Under the pieces are notes generated by a model. It was not told the DNA's origin and did not search any database. It was given only the letters and a program-made list of their open reading frames with translations. The position numbers and the translations under genes are program-made. From Arthrobacter sp. Soil762 (GTDB taxonomy: Bacteria; Actinomycetota; Actinomycetes; Actinomycetales; Micrococcaceae), in the NCBI RefSeq assembly GCF_001428335.1, contig NZ_LMSG01000021.1, positions 62,001-126,000 of the forward strand: a stretch of 64,000 nucleotides of DNA, in the 5' to 3' direction. Shown here one piece after another: positions 16,154 through 24,160 of the stretch. Within the stretch, counting starts at the first letter, position 1. Every line of letters begins with the position of its first letter.

Positions 16154-17569
16154 GTGACTACGCACCCTGATTTCAGCTCCCCTCGGATCGCAATCCTCGG
16201 AGGTGGCCCCGGCGGATACGAAGCCGCCATGGTCGCTGCCTCGCTGGGAGCGCAGGTCACCATCATCGAACGCGCGGGCATGGGCGGCTCGGCCGTGCTG
16301 ACCGACGTCGTGCCTTCCAAGACCCTGATCGCGACGGCGGATCTGATGACCCGCGTCGGTGAGGCGGGCGAGCTGGGAGTGAAGTTCGACGTCGACGGCG
16401 GCGACTTTGTGCCGGCGATGCGCGCCGACCTCAAACACATCAACGACCGCCTGCTGGGCCTTGCCCGCCAACAGTCCACGGACATCTCCACTGGGCTGGA
16501 GCACCAGAACGTGCGCATCCTGCTCGGTTCGGGCAAGCTCCTGGACAGCCACACCATCGAAGTCGTGACCGCTGACGGCACCGAAATCGTGGAAGCTGAC
16601 ACCATTTTGCTGGCCGTCGGCGCGCACCCCCGCGAGCTGCCCACCGCGCGGCCGGACGGGGAACGCATCCTGAACTGGGCGCAGATCTACAACCTTGACG
16701 AGCTTCCCGAGGAACTGATTGTCGTGGGCTCCGGTGTGACCGGTGCCGAGTTCGCCTCCGCCTACAACGGCCTGGGCTCCAAAGTCACCCTGATCTCCAG
16801 CCGTGACCGGGTGCTGCCCGGCTCGGACACCGACGCCGCGGAGGTGCTGGAGGAAGTCTTCGAGCGCCGCGGTGTGCGCGTGCTGTCCCGCGCCCGTGCC
16901 GAAACCGTGGAGCGGACCGACGACGGCGTGGTGGTCACCCTGGGTGACGGATCGAAAGTCACCGGCAGCCACTGCCTGGTCTGCGTGGGCTCCATCCCGA
17001 ACACCGCCGGCATCGGCCTTGAAGAGGCCGGCGTGGCACTCACCGAGAGCGGCCATGTAAAGGTCGACGGCGTCTCCCGCACCACGGCGCCGAACATCTA
17101 CGCCGCCGGCGACTGCACCGGGGTGCTGGCCCTGGCCTCGGTAGCCGCCATGCAGGGCCGGATCGCGATAGCCCATTTCCTTGGCGACAGCGTTATGCCG
17201 CTCAAGCTTCACCAGGTGGCGTCCAACATCTTCACCTCACCCGAGATCGCGAACGTGGGCGTCTCCGAAGCCGAGATCCAGTCCGGCAAATACCAGGGCG
17301 ACATCGTCAAGCTCTCGCTCAAGAGCAATGCCCGCGCCAAAATGCGCAATCACAAGGACGGGTTCGTCAAGATCTTCGCGCGTAAGGGCTCCGGCACCGT
17401 GATTGGCGGTGTTGTGGTGGGGCCGAACGCTTCCGAGCTGATCTTCGCGATCTCCCTTGCGGTCACCCAGAAGCTCCACGTCGACGACGTCGCCAGCACC
17501 TTCACGGTCTATCCGTCACTGAGCGGGTCCATCTCGGAAGCCGCCCGGCGCCTGCACGTCCGCATGTAG
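16154..17569 (+). CDS. lpdA: LpdA-type NAD(P)H:quinone dehydrogenase flavoprotein
   Basis: A 471-residue member of the flavoprotein disulfide reductase family: FAD motif RIAILGGGPGGYEAAMVAASLG, NAD(P) motif LIVVGSGVTGAEFASAYNGLG, FAD motif IYAAGDCTGVLALASVAAMQG, and the C-terminal dimer domain (TVYPSLSGSISEAARRL). The redox disulfide is missing: the usual CxxxxC segment reads GGSAVLTDVVPSKTL. The terminal His-x4-Glu catalytic pair is also absent. This is the hallmark of M. tuberculosis LpdA (Rv3303c), characterised as a quinone reductase rather than a lipoamide dehydrogenase. I start at the GTG at 16154; the frame extends upstream without a recognisable fold. Confidence 0.9.
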   Translation: MTTHPDFSSPRIAILGGGPGGYEAAMVAASLGAQVTIIERAGMGGSAVLTDVVPSKTLIATADLMTRVGEAGELGVKFDVDGGDFVPAMRADLKHINDRLLGLARQQSTDISTGLEHQNVRILLGSGKLLDSHTIEVVTADGTEIVEADTILLAVGAHPRELPTARPDGERILNWAQIYNLDELPEELIVVGSGVTGAEFASAYNGLGSKVTLISSRDRVLPGSDTDAAEVLEEVFERRGVRVLSRARAETVERTDDGVVVTLGDGSKVTGSHCLVCVGSIPNTAGIGLEEAGVALTESGHVKVDGVSRTTAPNIYAAGDCTGVLALASVAAMQGRIAIAHFLGDSVMPLKLHQVASNIFTSPEIANVGVSEAEIQSGKYQGDIVKLSLKSNARAKMRNHKDGFVKIFARKGSGTVIGGVVVGPNASELIFAISLAVTQKLHVDDVASTFTVYPSLSGSISEAARRLHVRM

Positions 17570-17573
17570 CGAA

Positions 17574-17615
17574 ACCCGAGAATCCCGGCAGTCTCCGCCG
17601 CCGGGATTCTCGGGT
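17574..17615 (+). terminator. Intrinsic terminator after lpdA
   Basis: Perfect 15-bp arms (17574-17588 and 17601-17615) with a 12-base loop start four bases after the lpdA stop. The last base of the right arm is also the first base of the TAGCGT hexamer proposed as the -10 of the next gene. Confidence 0.75.
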
Positions 17616-17627
17616 AGCGTGGCGGGC

Positions 17628-17813
17628 ATGACTACAGCACTGGAGCGGCCACGCCGCGGAAAAATCATCGGTGGCGTTTGTGCCGCGCTTTCAGCCCGAT
17701 TCGGGATCCCGAAGTTCCTGGTCAGGCTCGGCTTTGTGATCTTTGGCCTGGTGGGGATCGGCGAGCTCGTCTACATCGCGCTGTGGATCATGATCCCGAA
17801 GGCCCCGGCCTAA
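17628..17813 (+). CDS. PspC-domain small membrane protein
   Basis: A 61-residue protein made almost wholly of one PspC domain: basic N-terminus RPRRGKIIGGVCAALSARFGIPKFLVRLGFVIF followed by a second hydrophobic stretch ending ALWIMIPK. PspC proteins sit in the cytoplasmic membrane and in actinobacteria often exist as short stand-alone forms or sensor N-termini; the specific role here is unknown. The ATG has no clear ribosome binding site; TAGCGT lies seven bases upstream, suggesting a leaderless start overlapping the previous terminator. Confidence 0.88.
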   Translation: MTTALERPRRGKIIGGVCAALSARFGIPKFLVRLGFVIFGLVGIGELVYIALWIMIPKAPA

Positions 17814-17841
17814 AGACCGCCCGGATTCCCGGCCTCGACGC

Positions 17842-18558
17842 CTAGGCCAGGGCGTAGGGCGGGACCGTGCTTCCGGCTGCAAACGGCGTGAACCAGCCTT
17901 CGATACCCAGCTTCCCGGCGTCGATTTCCGTGAGGTCGGGGCTGTCCGAGTAGAGAGCTGGACTATCGGCCTCCTCCAACAGGACTTCCTCGACCTGCGC
18001 ACGCCAGTCTTCCGGTAGGTCGAGTTCATAAATGTCCTCGGTGATTTCCGCCTGATCGAGCAGGCAGCGGACGGCGAGCTCTGCTGCCAGGCATCCGGGG
18101 GCTGTCCAGCCGCGGACCAGCGATGCCGTCACATCGGAAGCGACCACGAGGAACTTCCGGGTAAACGTCGCGTCGTAGCTGGCGGCGAACTGAGGCGGCA
18201 GCGAGGACAGCACAGAGGAACCGGCGACGTCAGACGGGGTGACCGCATCCAGGGAGGTCAGGGTCCCCAGATCGCGGAAGAGCTGGTCCACGAGAATGCC
18301 CGACGAGTTCCACAGGAGGCCTGCCAGCAGGAGTGTCTGGTTCACAGCTGTTGTCCGGTCCTCCGGCGAGACTGCGGCCATTTCGTCCAGGTCTTCCGGC
18401 TCGAACTGCAGCCGCTGTTCCGGCGTCATGTCATCCGGGTGGGGATCTAGCCCCAGCAGCTCCAGGCTCAGCCCCGTCAGTTTCCCAGCGTCCGCCAGTA
18501 GCTCTTCGGTGATGTCGTCTTCTTCGTCGGCATTCATGGCCCCGATGCTACCTGCCAT
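17842..18558 (-). CDS. Conserved hypothetical acidic protein
   Basis: A soluble, acidic protein of 238 residues (or 231 if it starts at the later ATG at 18535-18537). I see no signal peptide, membrane segment or known catalytic motif. The N-terminal third is rich in Asp and Glu (NADEEDDITEELLADAG); the middle (LLLAGLLWNSSGILVDQLFRDL and ASDVTASLVRGWTAPGCLAAELAVRCLLDQAE) looks helical. The chosen ATG has GAGG five bases upstream. It converges on the PspC gene. Function unknown. Confidence 0.65.
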   Translation of the reverse strand: MAGSIGAMNADEEDDITEELLADAGKLTGLSLELLGLDPHPDDMTPEQRLQFEPEDLDEMAAVSPEDRTTAVNQTLLLAGLLWNSSGILVDQLFRDLGTLTSLDAVTPSDVAGSSVLSSLPPQFAASYDATFTRKFLVVASDVTASLVRGWTAPGCLAAELAVRCLLDQAEITEDIYELDLPEDWRAQVEEVLLEEADSPALYSDSPDLTEIDAGKLGIEGWFTPFAAGSTVPPYALA

Positions 18559-18618
18559 CGGTCCCTCGTCCGATTCGCGTGACGCGCACAAATCCGGGCT
18601 CCCCGGCTTCAGGACAAG

Positions 18619-20181
18619 TCAGGCGGCGGGAGCCGCCTGGAAGTGTTTTTCGATGAGCCCCTTGATGTCCTCGTGGCAGCCGCCGCAGCCGGTGCCGGCG
18701 CGGGTTGCCTTCGACACCTCGGCCACCGTGGAGCAGCCATCCGCCACGGCACCCTGGATCTTGGCGCCGCTGACTCCGGCGCAGCGGCATACGGTGCCAG
18801 CCGGATCGGCGGGACCGGACGCGGCCAGCTGGTCCGGGCCATCGAGCCGGAGCAACAGCGACCTGTCGGCCGGCAGTTCCGCACCGCGTTCGAACAGTCC
18901 AACAAGCTCGGCGGCGGTCCGCGGCATGCCCACGGCCACCAGACCTTCCAGCACTCCGCCGCGGGTGGTCATCTTCACGTAGCGGCCGTGTTCCGGATCG
19001 GCCCACTGGGCGATCTGCAGCCGCGGCCGGCCGTTCACCGCGCCAGCGGTGAGCACGTCTTCGTCCCACGGCTCGGCACCGTTGTCGCCGGCCACAGCCA
19101 TGTTCATGCCACGTGCCTTCAGCACAATCACGGCGGCCTGTTCCTGCGGCAGCTCCTGCAACGCCTCGGCCTCTTCCTGCGTGCCGGTGGCCAGCAGCGT
19201 CAGGTATTCGGCCAGCCATTCTGCCTGCCGCCACCCGGGTCCCACCAGGCCGGACGGGCCCTTCGCCGTGCGGCATTCGCCGCAGGCGGGGTCCGGGCAG
19301 CGGACCTCGGCGCAGTCGCCGATCGCGAAGATGTGCGGCTCGTGGTGGGCCCGCAGCCGGTGGTCCACCAGGATGCCGGTGCCGGTGGACAGTCCGCAGC
19401 CTTCGGCCAGCTCGGTCCGGGGACGGACACCGCACGAGATCACCAAGAGGTCGCCGTCGATCGCCGAACCGTCATTGAGCAGCAGTGCCGAGAATCCGCC
19501 GTCGGGCGCGTTGTGCTCCACTCCGGTGGACCGGGCGTTGCCGGCCATCCGGACGCCGCACCGGCGCAGGCTGGCCGCAAGGACCGCTCCGCCGCCGCGG
19601 TCGATGTTGCGCCCCAGCGGGTGCGGCCCGTTGTGCACCACCGTGACGGTGGCGCCTTCCTCGGCAGCGGCAAGGGCTGTCTCTAGGCCCAAGACACCGC
19701 CGCCCAGCACCACAACACGCTTGCCGCCGTCCACCGCTGCGCGCAGAACCGAAGCGTCGCGAAGGTCCCGGAGGGCTGTGACGCCGGCGGGAAGGACGGG
19801 GGAGGCCGGATCCGGGTTGATGCCGGTCAGGTTGGGAATGACAGGCCGGGAACCGGTGGCGAAGACCAGCCGCTCATAGTGGACGGAGGTGCCGTCGGTG
19901 AGGATCACCTGCTGGCGGGCGCGGTCCACGCGGCGGACCCGGACGCCAAGCCGGACGTCCACGCCGTCCGCCGTCAAGGCGGCCGCGTCGGAGAGCGCCA
20001 GGGCATCGGCGGTGGTGCGTCCCACGCCCAGATCGGCCACCAGCACACGGTTGTACGCGGCCTCGGCCTCTTCGCCCACCACGGTCAGGCTGACGTGCCC
20101 GTCGCGGACCGCGGGCAGCAGTTCATCGATCAGGCGGGCAGCCACGGGACCGAAACCAACAACGACAATCTGCTCACTCAT
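18619..20181 (-). CDS. Flavoprotein/[2Fe-2S] electron-transfer subunit of assimilatory nitrate reductase
   Basis: A 520-residue protein that should pass electrons from NAD(P)H to NasA. It has an N-terminal FAD/NAD(P) domain pair (IVVVGFGPVAARLIDELL, VFATGSRPVIPN, VVVLGGGVLGLETALAAAEEG, IFAIGDCAEV) and a C-terminal BFD-like [2Fe-2S] domain whose cysteines are CRC and GTGCGGC. The FAD domain also has an extra cysteine cluster just after the GD motif (RCPDPACGEC). The ATG overlaps the nasA stop as ATGA, so translation is coupled. It resembles the N-terminal half of NirB and the Bacillus NasB subunit; gene naming differs between species, so I give no symbol. Confidence 0.9.
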   Translation of the reverse strand: MSEQIVVVGFGPVAARLIDELLPAVRDGHVSLTVVGEEAEAAYNRVLVADLGVGRTTADALALSDAAALTADGVDVRLGVRVRRVDRARQQVILTDGTSVHYERLVFATGSRPVIPNLTGINPDPASPVLPAGVTALRDLRDASVLRAAVDGGKRVVVLGGGVLGLETALAAAEEGATVTVVHNGPHPLGRNIDRGGGAVLAASLRRCGVRMAGNARSTGVEHNAPDGGFSALLLNDGSAIDGDLLVISCGVRPRTELAEGCGLSTGTGILVDHRLRAHHEPHIFAIGDCAEVRCPDPACGECRTAKGPSGLVGPGWRQAEWLAEYLTLLATGTQEEAEALQELPQEQAAVIVLKARGMNMAVAGDNGAEPWDEDVLTAGAVNGRPRLQIAQWADPEHGRYVKMTTRGGVLEGLVAVGMPRTAAELVGLFERGAELPADRSLLLRLDGPDQLAASGPADPAGTVCRCAGVSGAKIQGAVADGCSTVAEVSKATRAGTGCGGCHEDIKGLIEKHFQAAPAA

Positions 20182-22415
20182 GAGGCCTCCGATGTCTGAA
20201 GAACACTGTTCTGAAGTCCGGTTGCGACCGCCCGGACCCACACCTTGTTGAACTTGAATTCGGGCATCCCGGAAATGGGATCCGTTGCCGCCTCGGTGAG
20301 GCGGTTGGCGCTTTCAAGCTCCGGGAAATGGAACGGCAGGAAGACTGTCTCGGGCCGGATCGCGGTGCTGAGTTCCGCACGGCAGACCACCTCGCCGCGT
20401 TCATTGGCCACCGAGACAAAAGCCCCTTCGGTGATGCCCATGGCGGCCGCTGCGGCGGGGTGGATCTGCATTTTTGCTTCGGGCTGGGTGGCCAGCAGCT
20501 CGGACACCCGCCGGGTTTGCGTCCCGGACTGGTAGTGCTCCAGGAGGCGGCCGGTGATGAGGGTCATGGTTTTCGCGGCCGGGTCCGGGTTGGCGGCTGG
20601 CGTACGACGACGGCGGGGCGTCACCGGGGTCATGACCGCCTTGCCGCCGGCGTGGGCGAACGTGTCCAGGAATAGCCGGGGCGTGCCGGTGCTGCCTGCG
20701 GGGTACGGCCAGTAGGCGGCCTCACCGCGGTCCAGCATGGCGTAATCAATGCCGGAGTAGTCGGCATGCCCGCCGGCCGAGGCCAGCCGCAGCTCCTCGA
20801 AGACCGTTTCCGGATCTTCGCTGTACGTGGACGGGGCTTCGAGCGCTTCGGCGAGCCGTGCCATGATCCACAGTTCGCTGCGTGCGCCGGCGGGCGGCTG
20901 CAAGGCCCGGCGGCGGCGGAGCACGCGTCCCTCGAGGTTGGTGAGCGTGCCCTCCTCCTCGGCCCACTGCAGGACCGGGAGGATGAGGTCGGCTTCGGCG
21001 GCGGTCTCGGACATAAAGAAGTCGCAGACCACCAGGAAATCCAGGCTGCGGAGCCCGGCGATGACGGCGTTCGCGTCGGGGGAAGCCACCGCAATGTTGG
21101 AGGCATGCACAAAAAGGCACCGGACGCCGTCGGGCTGTCCCAGCGACTTCAGCAACTGGACGGCGGGCAGTCCCGGACCGGGAATGGTTTCCTCCGGGAC
21201 ACCCCAGACGCCGGCCATGTGGGCGCGCGCGGCGGGGTCGGTGATCTTTCGGTAGCCGGGGAGCTGGTCGGCCTTCTGGCCGTGCTCGCGGCCGCCCTGG
21301 CCGTTGCCCTGGCCGGTGAGGGTGCCGTAGCCGCTGCGGCGTGAACCGGGCAGGCCCAAGAGGAGGCTGAGGTTGATCGCGGCGGTGGCGGTGTCCGTGC
21401 CGTCCACGTGCTGCTCCACACCGCGTCCGGTGAGGATGTAGCTGCCGCCCTTGCCCGCGCCGTCGGCGAGCCTGCGGGCCGTTTCCCGGATGAGCTCAGC
21501 GGGGACGCCGGTGAGGGACTGGACGCGTTCGGGCCAGAACGAGTTGACGCTGCGGACCACTGCTTCGTAGCCGGTGGTGCGTGCCGCGATGAATTCGTCG
21601 TCTGCCAGACCCTCGTGGATGATCACGTGCGAGAGGCCCAGCAGGAGGGTGAGGTCGGTGCCCGGCAGGGGCTGGAGGTGAAGGCCACCGCCGTCGGCCG
21701 TGAACTTGGCCGTGGCTGAACGGCGGGGATCCACCACGATCAGCCCGCCGGCGTCGCGGGCGCCCTGGAGGTGCTGCACAAACGGCGGCATGGTTTCGGC
21801 CACGTTGGAGCCGAGCATCAGGATGGTGCTGGCGGAGGCCAGGTCGGTCAGCGGGAACGGAAGGCCACGGTCCAGGCCGAAGGCTCGTATCCCGGCGGCC
21901 GCGGCGGAGGACATGCAGAAGCGGCCGTTGTAGTCGATGCGTGAGGTGCCCAGGGCCAGGCGGGCGAACTTGCCCAGCATGTAGGCCTTCTCGTTGGTGA
22001 GGCCGCCGCCGCCGAAAACCCCGACGGCGTCCTTGCCGTAGCGTGCCTGCGTGTCCTTCACGGCGGTGGTGACCAGCGCCAGGGCCTGGTCCCAGCCGAT
22101 GGGGCGATGGACGCCGTCGGCGCCCTTGAGGAGGGGTTCGGTGACCCGTCCGGGGTGGTTGAGGAGCGTGGCTGAGGTCCAGCCCTTGCGGCAGAGGCCG
22201 CCCCGGTTGGTGGGGAAATCGCGTCCTTGGACGTCGAGGGGCACTTGGAGGAGGGGGACTTTGATGGTGGCGTCCGCAGCGGCCAGCGCTGCGGATTCAG
22301 CCGGCACGGGGGCTGACCCCGGCTCGGAAGCCGGGGTCAGTACCGCTGGTGACGTGAGCGTCATGGCGCACTGCAGGGCGCAGTAAGGGCAGTGCGTGTC
22401 GGCGCTTTTGGTCAT
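20178..22415 (-). CDS. nasA: Assimilatory nitrate reductase catalytic subunit
   Basis: A 745-residue molybdopterin oxidoreductase that reduces nitrate to nitrite in the cytoplasm. The N-terminal [4Fe-4S] ligands are Cys9, Cys12, Cys16 and Cys75; about 30 Ala/Pro-rich residues are inserted before the fourth ligand compared with typical NasA spacing. The Mo-guanine dinucleotide fold follows (GGGGLTNEKAYMLGKFARLALG), with the likely Mo-ligand Cys in GRFCMSSA and GSNVAETMPP. The C-terminal dinucleotide-binding domain begins TLITGRLLEHYQSGTQTRR. No twin-arginine signal is present, fitting assimilation. It starts one base after the narK stop. Confidence 0.95.
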   Translation of the reverse strand: MTKSADTHCPYCALQCAMTLTSPAVLTPASEPGSAPVPAESAALAAADATIKVPLLQVPLDVQGRDFPTNRGGLCRKGWTSATLLNHPGRVTEPLLKGADGVHRPIGWDQALALVTTAVKDTQARYGKDAVGVFGGGGLTNEKAYMLGKFARLALGTSRIDYNGRFCMSSAAAAGIRAFGLDRGLPFPLTDLASASTILMLGSNVAETMPPFVQHLQGARDAGGLIVVDPRRSATAKFTADGGGLHLQPLPGTDLTLLLGLSHVIIHEGLADDEFIAARTTGYEAVVRSVNSFWPERVQSLTGVPAELIRETARRLADGAGKGGSYILTGRGVEQHVDGTDTATAAINLSLLLGLPGSRRSGYGTLTGQGNGQGGREHGQKADQLPGYRKITDPAARAHMAGVWGVPEETIPGPGLPAVQLLKSLGQPDGVRCLFVHASNIAVASPDANAVIAGLRSLDFLVVCDFFMSETAAEADLILPVLQWAEEEGTLTNLEGRVLRRRRALQPPAGARSELWIMARLAEALEAPSTYSEDPETVFEELRLASAGGHADYSGIDYAMLDRGEAAYWPYPAGSTGTPRLFLDTFAHAGGKAVMTPVTPRRRRTPAANPDPAAKTMTLITGRLLEHYQSGTQTRRVSELLATQPEAKMQIHPAAAAAMGITEGAFVSVANERGEVVCRAELSTAIRPETVFLPFHFPELESANRLTEAATDPISGMPEFKFNKVWVRAVATGLQNSVLQTSEAS

Positions 22416-22416
22416 G

Positions 22417-23889
22417 TTAGACGTGTCCCATCGCGTTTCGGTTGGCGTTGCGGATGTAGAAGGCCCAGCAGACGACCAGCATCACGACGTAGGCTCCGAC
22501 GAATCCGTAGAAGGCCGGCGTGTAGGATCCGCTGGCGGTGTTGGAGGCGTTCAGGACCTGCGGGATAACGAAGCCGCCGTAGGCGCCGATGGCCGAGATG
22601 AGGCCGAGGGCCGAGGACGCGAGCCGCTGGGTCTGGACCGTGCTGGCTCCGGACTTCGCTGCCCGGCTGGACGTGGCGAAGATGATGGGGATCATCCGGT
22701 AGGTTGCGCCGTTGCCGAAGCCGCTGGCAGTGAAGAGCATCAGGAACAGGACCAGGAAGAGCCAGAAGTTCTTCAGCGGCAGGGTCCAGATCATGGTCAG
22801 GGTGATGACGGCCATGGAGGCGAAGGCCGCCACGGTCATCCGGGCCCCGCCCATGCGGTCAGCCATGCGTCCGCCGTAGGGGCGGGCGAGTGAACCGACC
22901 AGCGGGCCGAGGAAGGCCAGCGAGAGTGCCACGGTGCCGACTCCGATGGAGGAGAAGGCCGGGAAGTAGTCCTTGATGAGCTTAGGGAACACGCCGGCGA
23001 AGCCGATGAACGAACCGAAGGTGCCGATGTACAGCAGCGCCATGATCCAGAGGTGCGGTTCCTTGAGCGCCGCGACCGAGCCGGCCACGTCACCCTTGGC
23101 GCTGGTGAGGTTGTCCATGTACTTCCATGCACCGAAGGCGGCGATCAGGATGAAGGGGATCCACATCCAGCCGGCCATCGGCAGGTTGACGCTGCCGACC
23201 GCGAGCAGGGTGATCGCAATCGGGACGGCGAGCTGTGCGACGGCGGCACCCATGTTGCCGCCGGCGGCGTTCAGGCCGAGAGCCCAGCCCTTTTCACGGG
23301 CCGGGTAGAAGAACGTGATGTTGGCCATGGAGCTGGCGAAGTTGCCCCCGCCGAAGCCTGCGAGTGCTGCCACGAGGAGCATGACACCGAACGGGGTTTC
23401 GGGGTTGGAGACGCAGAGTCCCAGACCGATGGCGGGAATGAGAAGGAGGAGAGCGGACACGATGGTCCAGTTCCGGCCGCCGAAGCGGGGAATCATAAAG
23501 GTGTAGGGGATCCGGAGCGTGGCGCCTACCAGGCTGGGCATCGAGATCAGCCAGAAGATTTCCGAGGTGGTGAACGTGAAGCCGGCTGCCGGAAGCTGGA
23601 CCACCACGATGGACCAGAGCTGCCAGACCACAAAGCCGAGGAACTCGGCGAAGATGGACCAGTTCAGGTTGCGGCGGGCGATGGTGCGGCCGGCGGACTC
23701 CCACTGTTCCTTGTTTTCCGCATTCCAGTTGGCGATCCAGCGGCCAGGGCGGAATTCAAGGGCGGGGGCGTCGGTTGTACGGGTGGAGGGCTGGGCGCTG
23801 GCGGATGAGGACAGGCCTTCGTGCAGCGGGTCGGTGTCTATATCTACGGAATTGCCGGTGCCGGCATCTGCGTTGCGGTCAACAGTCAC
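22417..23889 (-). CDS. narK: NarK-type nitrate/nitrite transporter
   Basis: A 490-residue major facilitator of the nitrate-nitrite porter family with about 12 membrane segments and a cytoplasmic N-terminus of about 75 polar residues. Signature regions are the conserved arginine segment SLVGATLRIPYTFMIPRFGG and the two glycine-rich nitrate signatures AALAGFGGGNFASSMANITFFYP and FTASGFGNGATYRMIPIIF. I use the GTG at 23887-23889, since a perfect AGGAGG lies six bases upstream; an ATG five codons earlier would place that sequence inside the gene. It is the first gene of the narK-nasA-flavoprotein operon, with a GlnR-like box about 50 bp upstream. Confidence 0.94.
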   Translation of the reverse strand: MTVDRNADAGTGNSVDIDTDPLHEGLSSSASAQPSTRTTDAPALEFRPGRWIANWNAENKEQWESAGRTIARRNLNWSIFAEFLGFVVWQLWSIVVVQLPAAGFTFTTSEIFWLISMPSLVGATLRIPYTFMIPRFGGRNWTIVSALLLLIPAIGLGLCVSNPETPFGVMLLVAALAGFGGGNFASSMANITFFYPAREKGWALGLNAAGGNMGAAVAQLAVPIAITLLAVGSVNLPMAGWMWIPFILIAAFGAWKYMDNLTSAKGDVAGSVAALKEPHLWIMALLYIGTFGSFIGFAGVFPKLIKDYFPAFSSIGVGTVALSLAFLGPLVGSLARPYGGRMADRMGGARMTVAAFASMAVITLTMIWTLPLKNFWLFLVLFLMLFTASGFGNGATYRMIPIIFATSSRAAKSGASTVQTQRLASSALGLISAIGAYGGFVIPQVLNASNTASGSYTPAFYGFVGAYVVMLVVCWAFYIRNANRNAMGHV

Positions 23890-23938
23890 GGTGGACCTCC
23901 TCATGGGGGATGTTGTTCTTCCACGGTAGAGAACGTGC

Positions 23939-23976
23939 GTTTCACGGACGGTCGCCGTTTGTTAACGCGCTGTGAC
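23939..23976 (-). promoter_or_regulatory. GlnR-like box upstream of narK
   Basis: Read toward narK: GTCAC-n6-TTAAC-n6-CGACC-n6-GAAAC, four pentamers in 11-bp phase. The outer two match GlnR half-sites exactly, one is a near match and one is poor. It lies 50-87 bp before the narK start. Confidence 0.55.
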
Positions 23977-24047
23977 ATTTGCCTATCGGCAGCCGGCCGG
24001 CGGCGTGAGGAGAGTTAACGGACCGAAGGATGAGACATGCGCCACTA

Positions 24048-24088
24048 GTCCAGATGCTGGACCAGCCGTCCATTTACTGGACGGCTGG
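24048..24088. promoter_or_regulatory. Tandem inverted repeats upstream of the MHS transporter
   Basis: Two inverted repeats built on CTGGAC lie in the divergent narK/transporter region: GTCCAG-ATG-CTGGAC (24048-24062) and an 11-bp-arm repeat (24062-24072 and 24078-24088, five-base loop). CTGGAC recurs exactly 20 bp apart (24057 and 24077), two helical turns. This fits a double operator; a hairpin in the leader is the alternative. Confidence 0.5.
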
Positions 24089-24160
24089 AAGTAATATCGA
24101 ACTCTAACTACTGTGCGCCGGGTCTCACCAGGTCCGGCCGGTTCTCAGGAAGGAGTTCCT

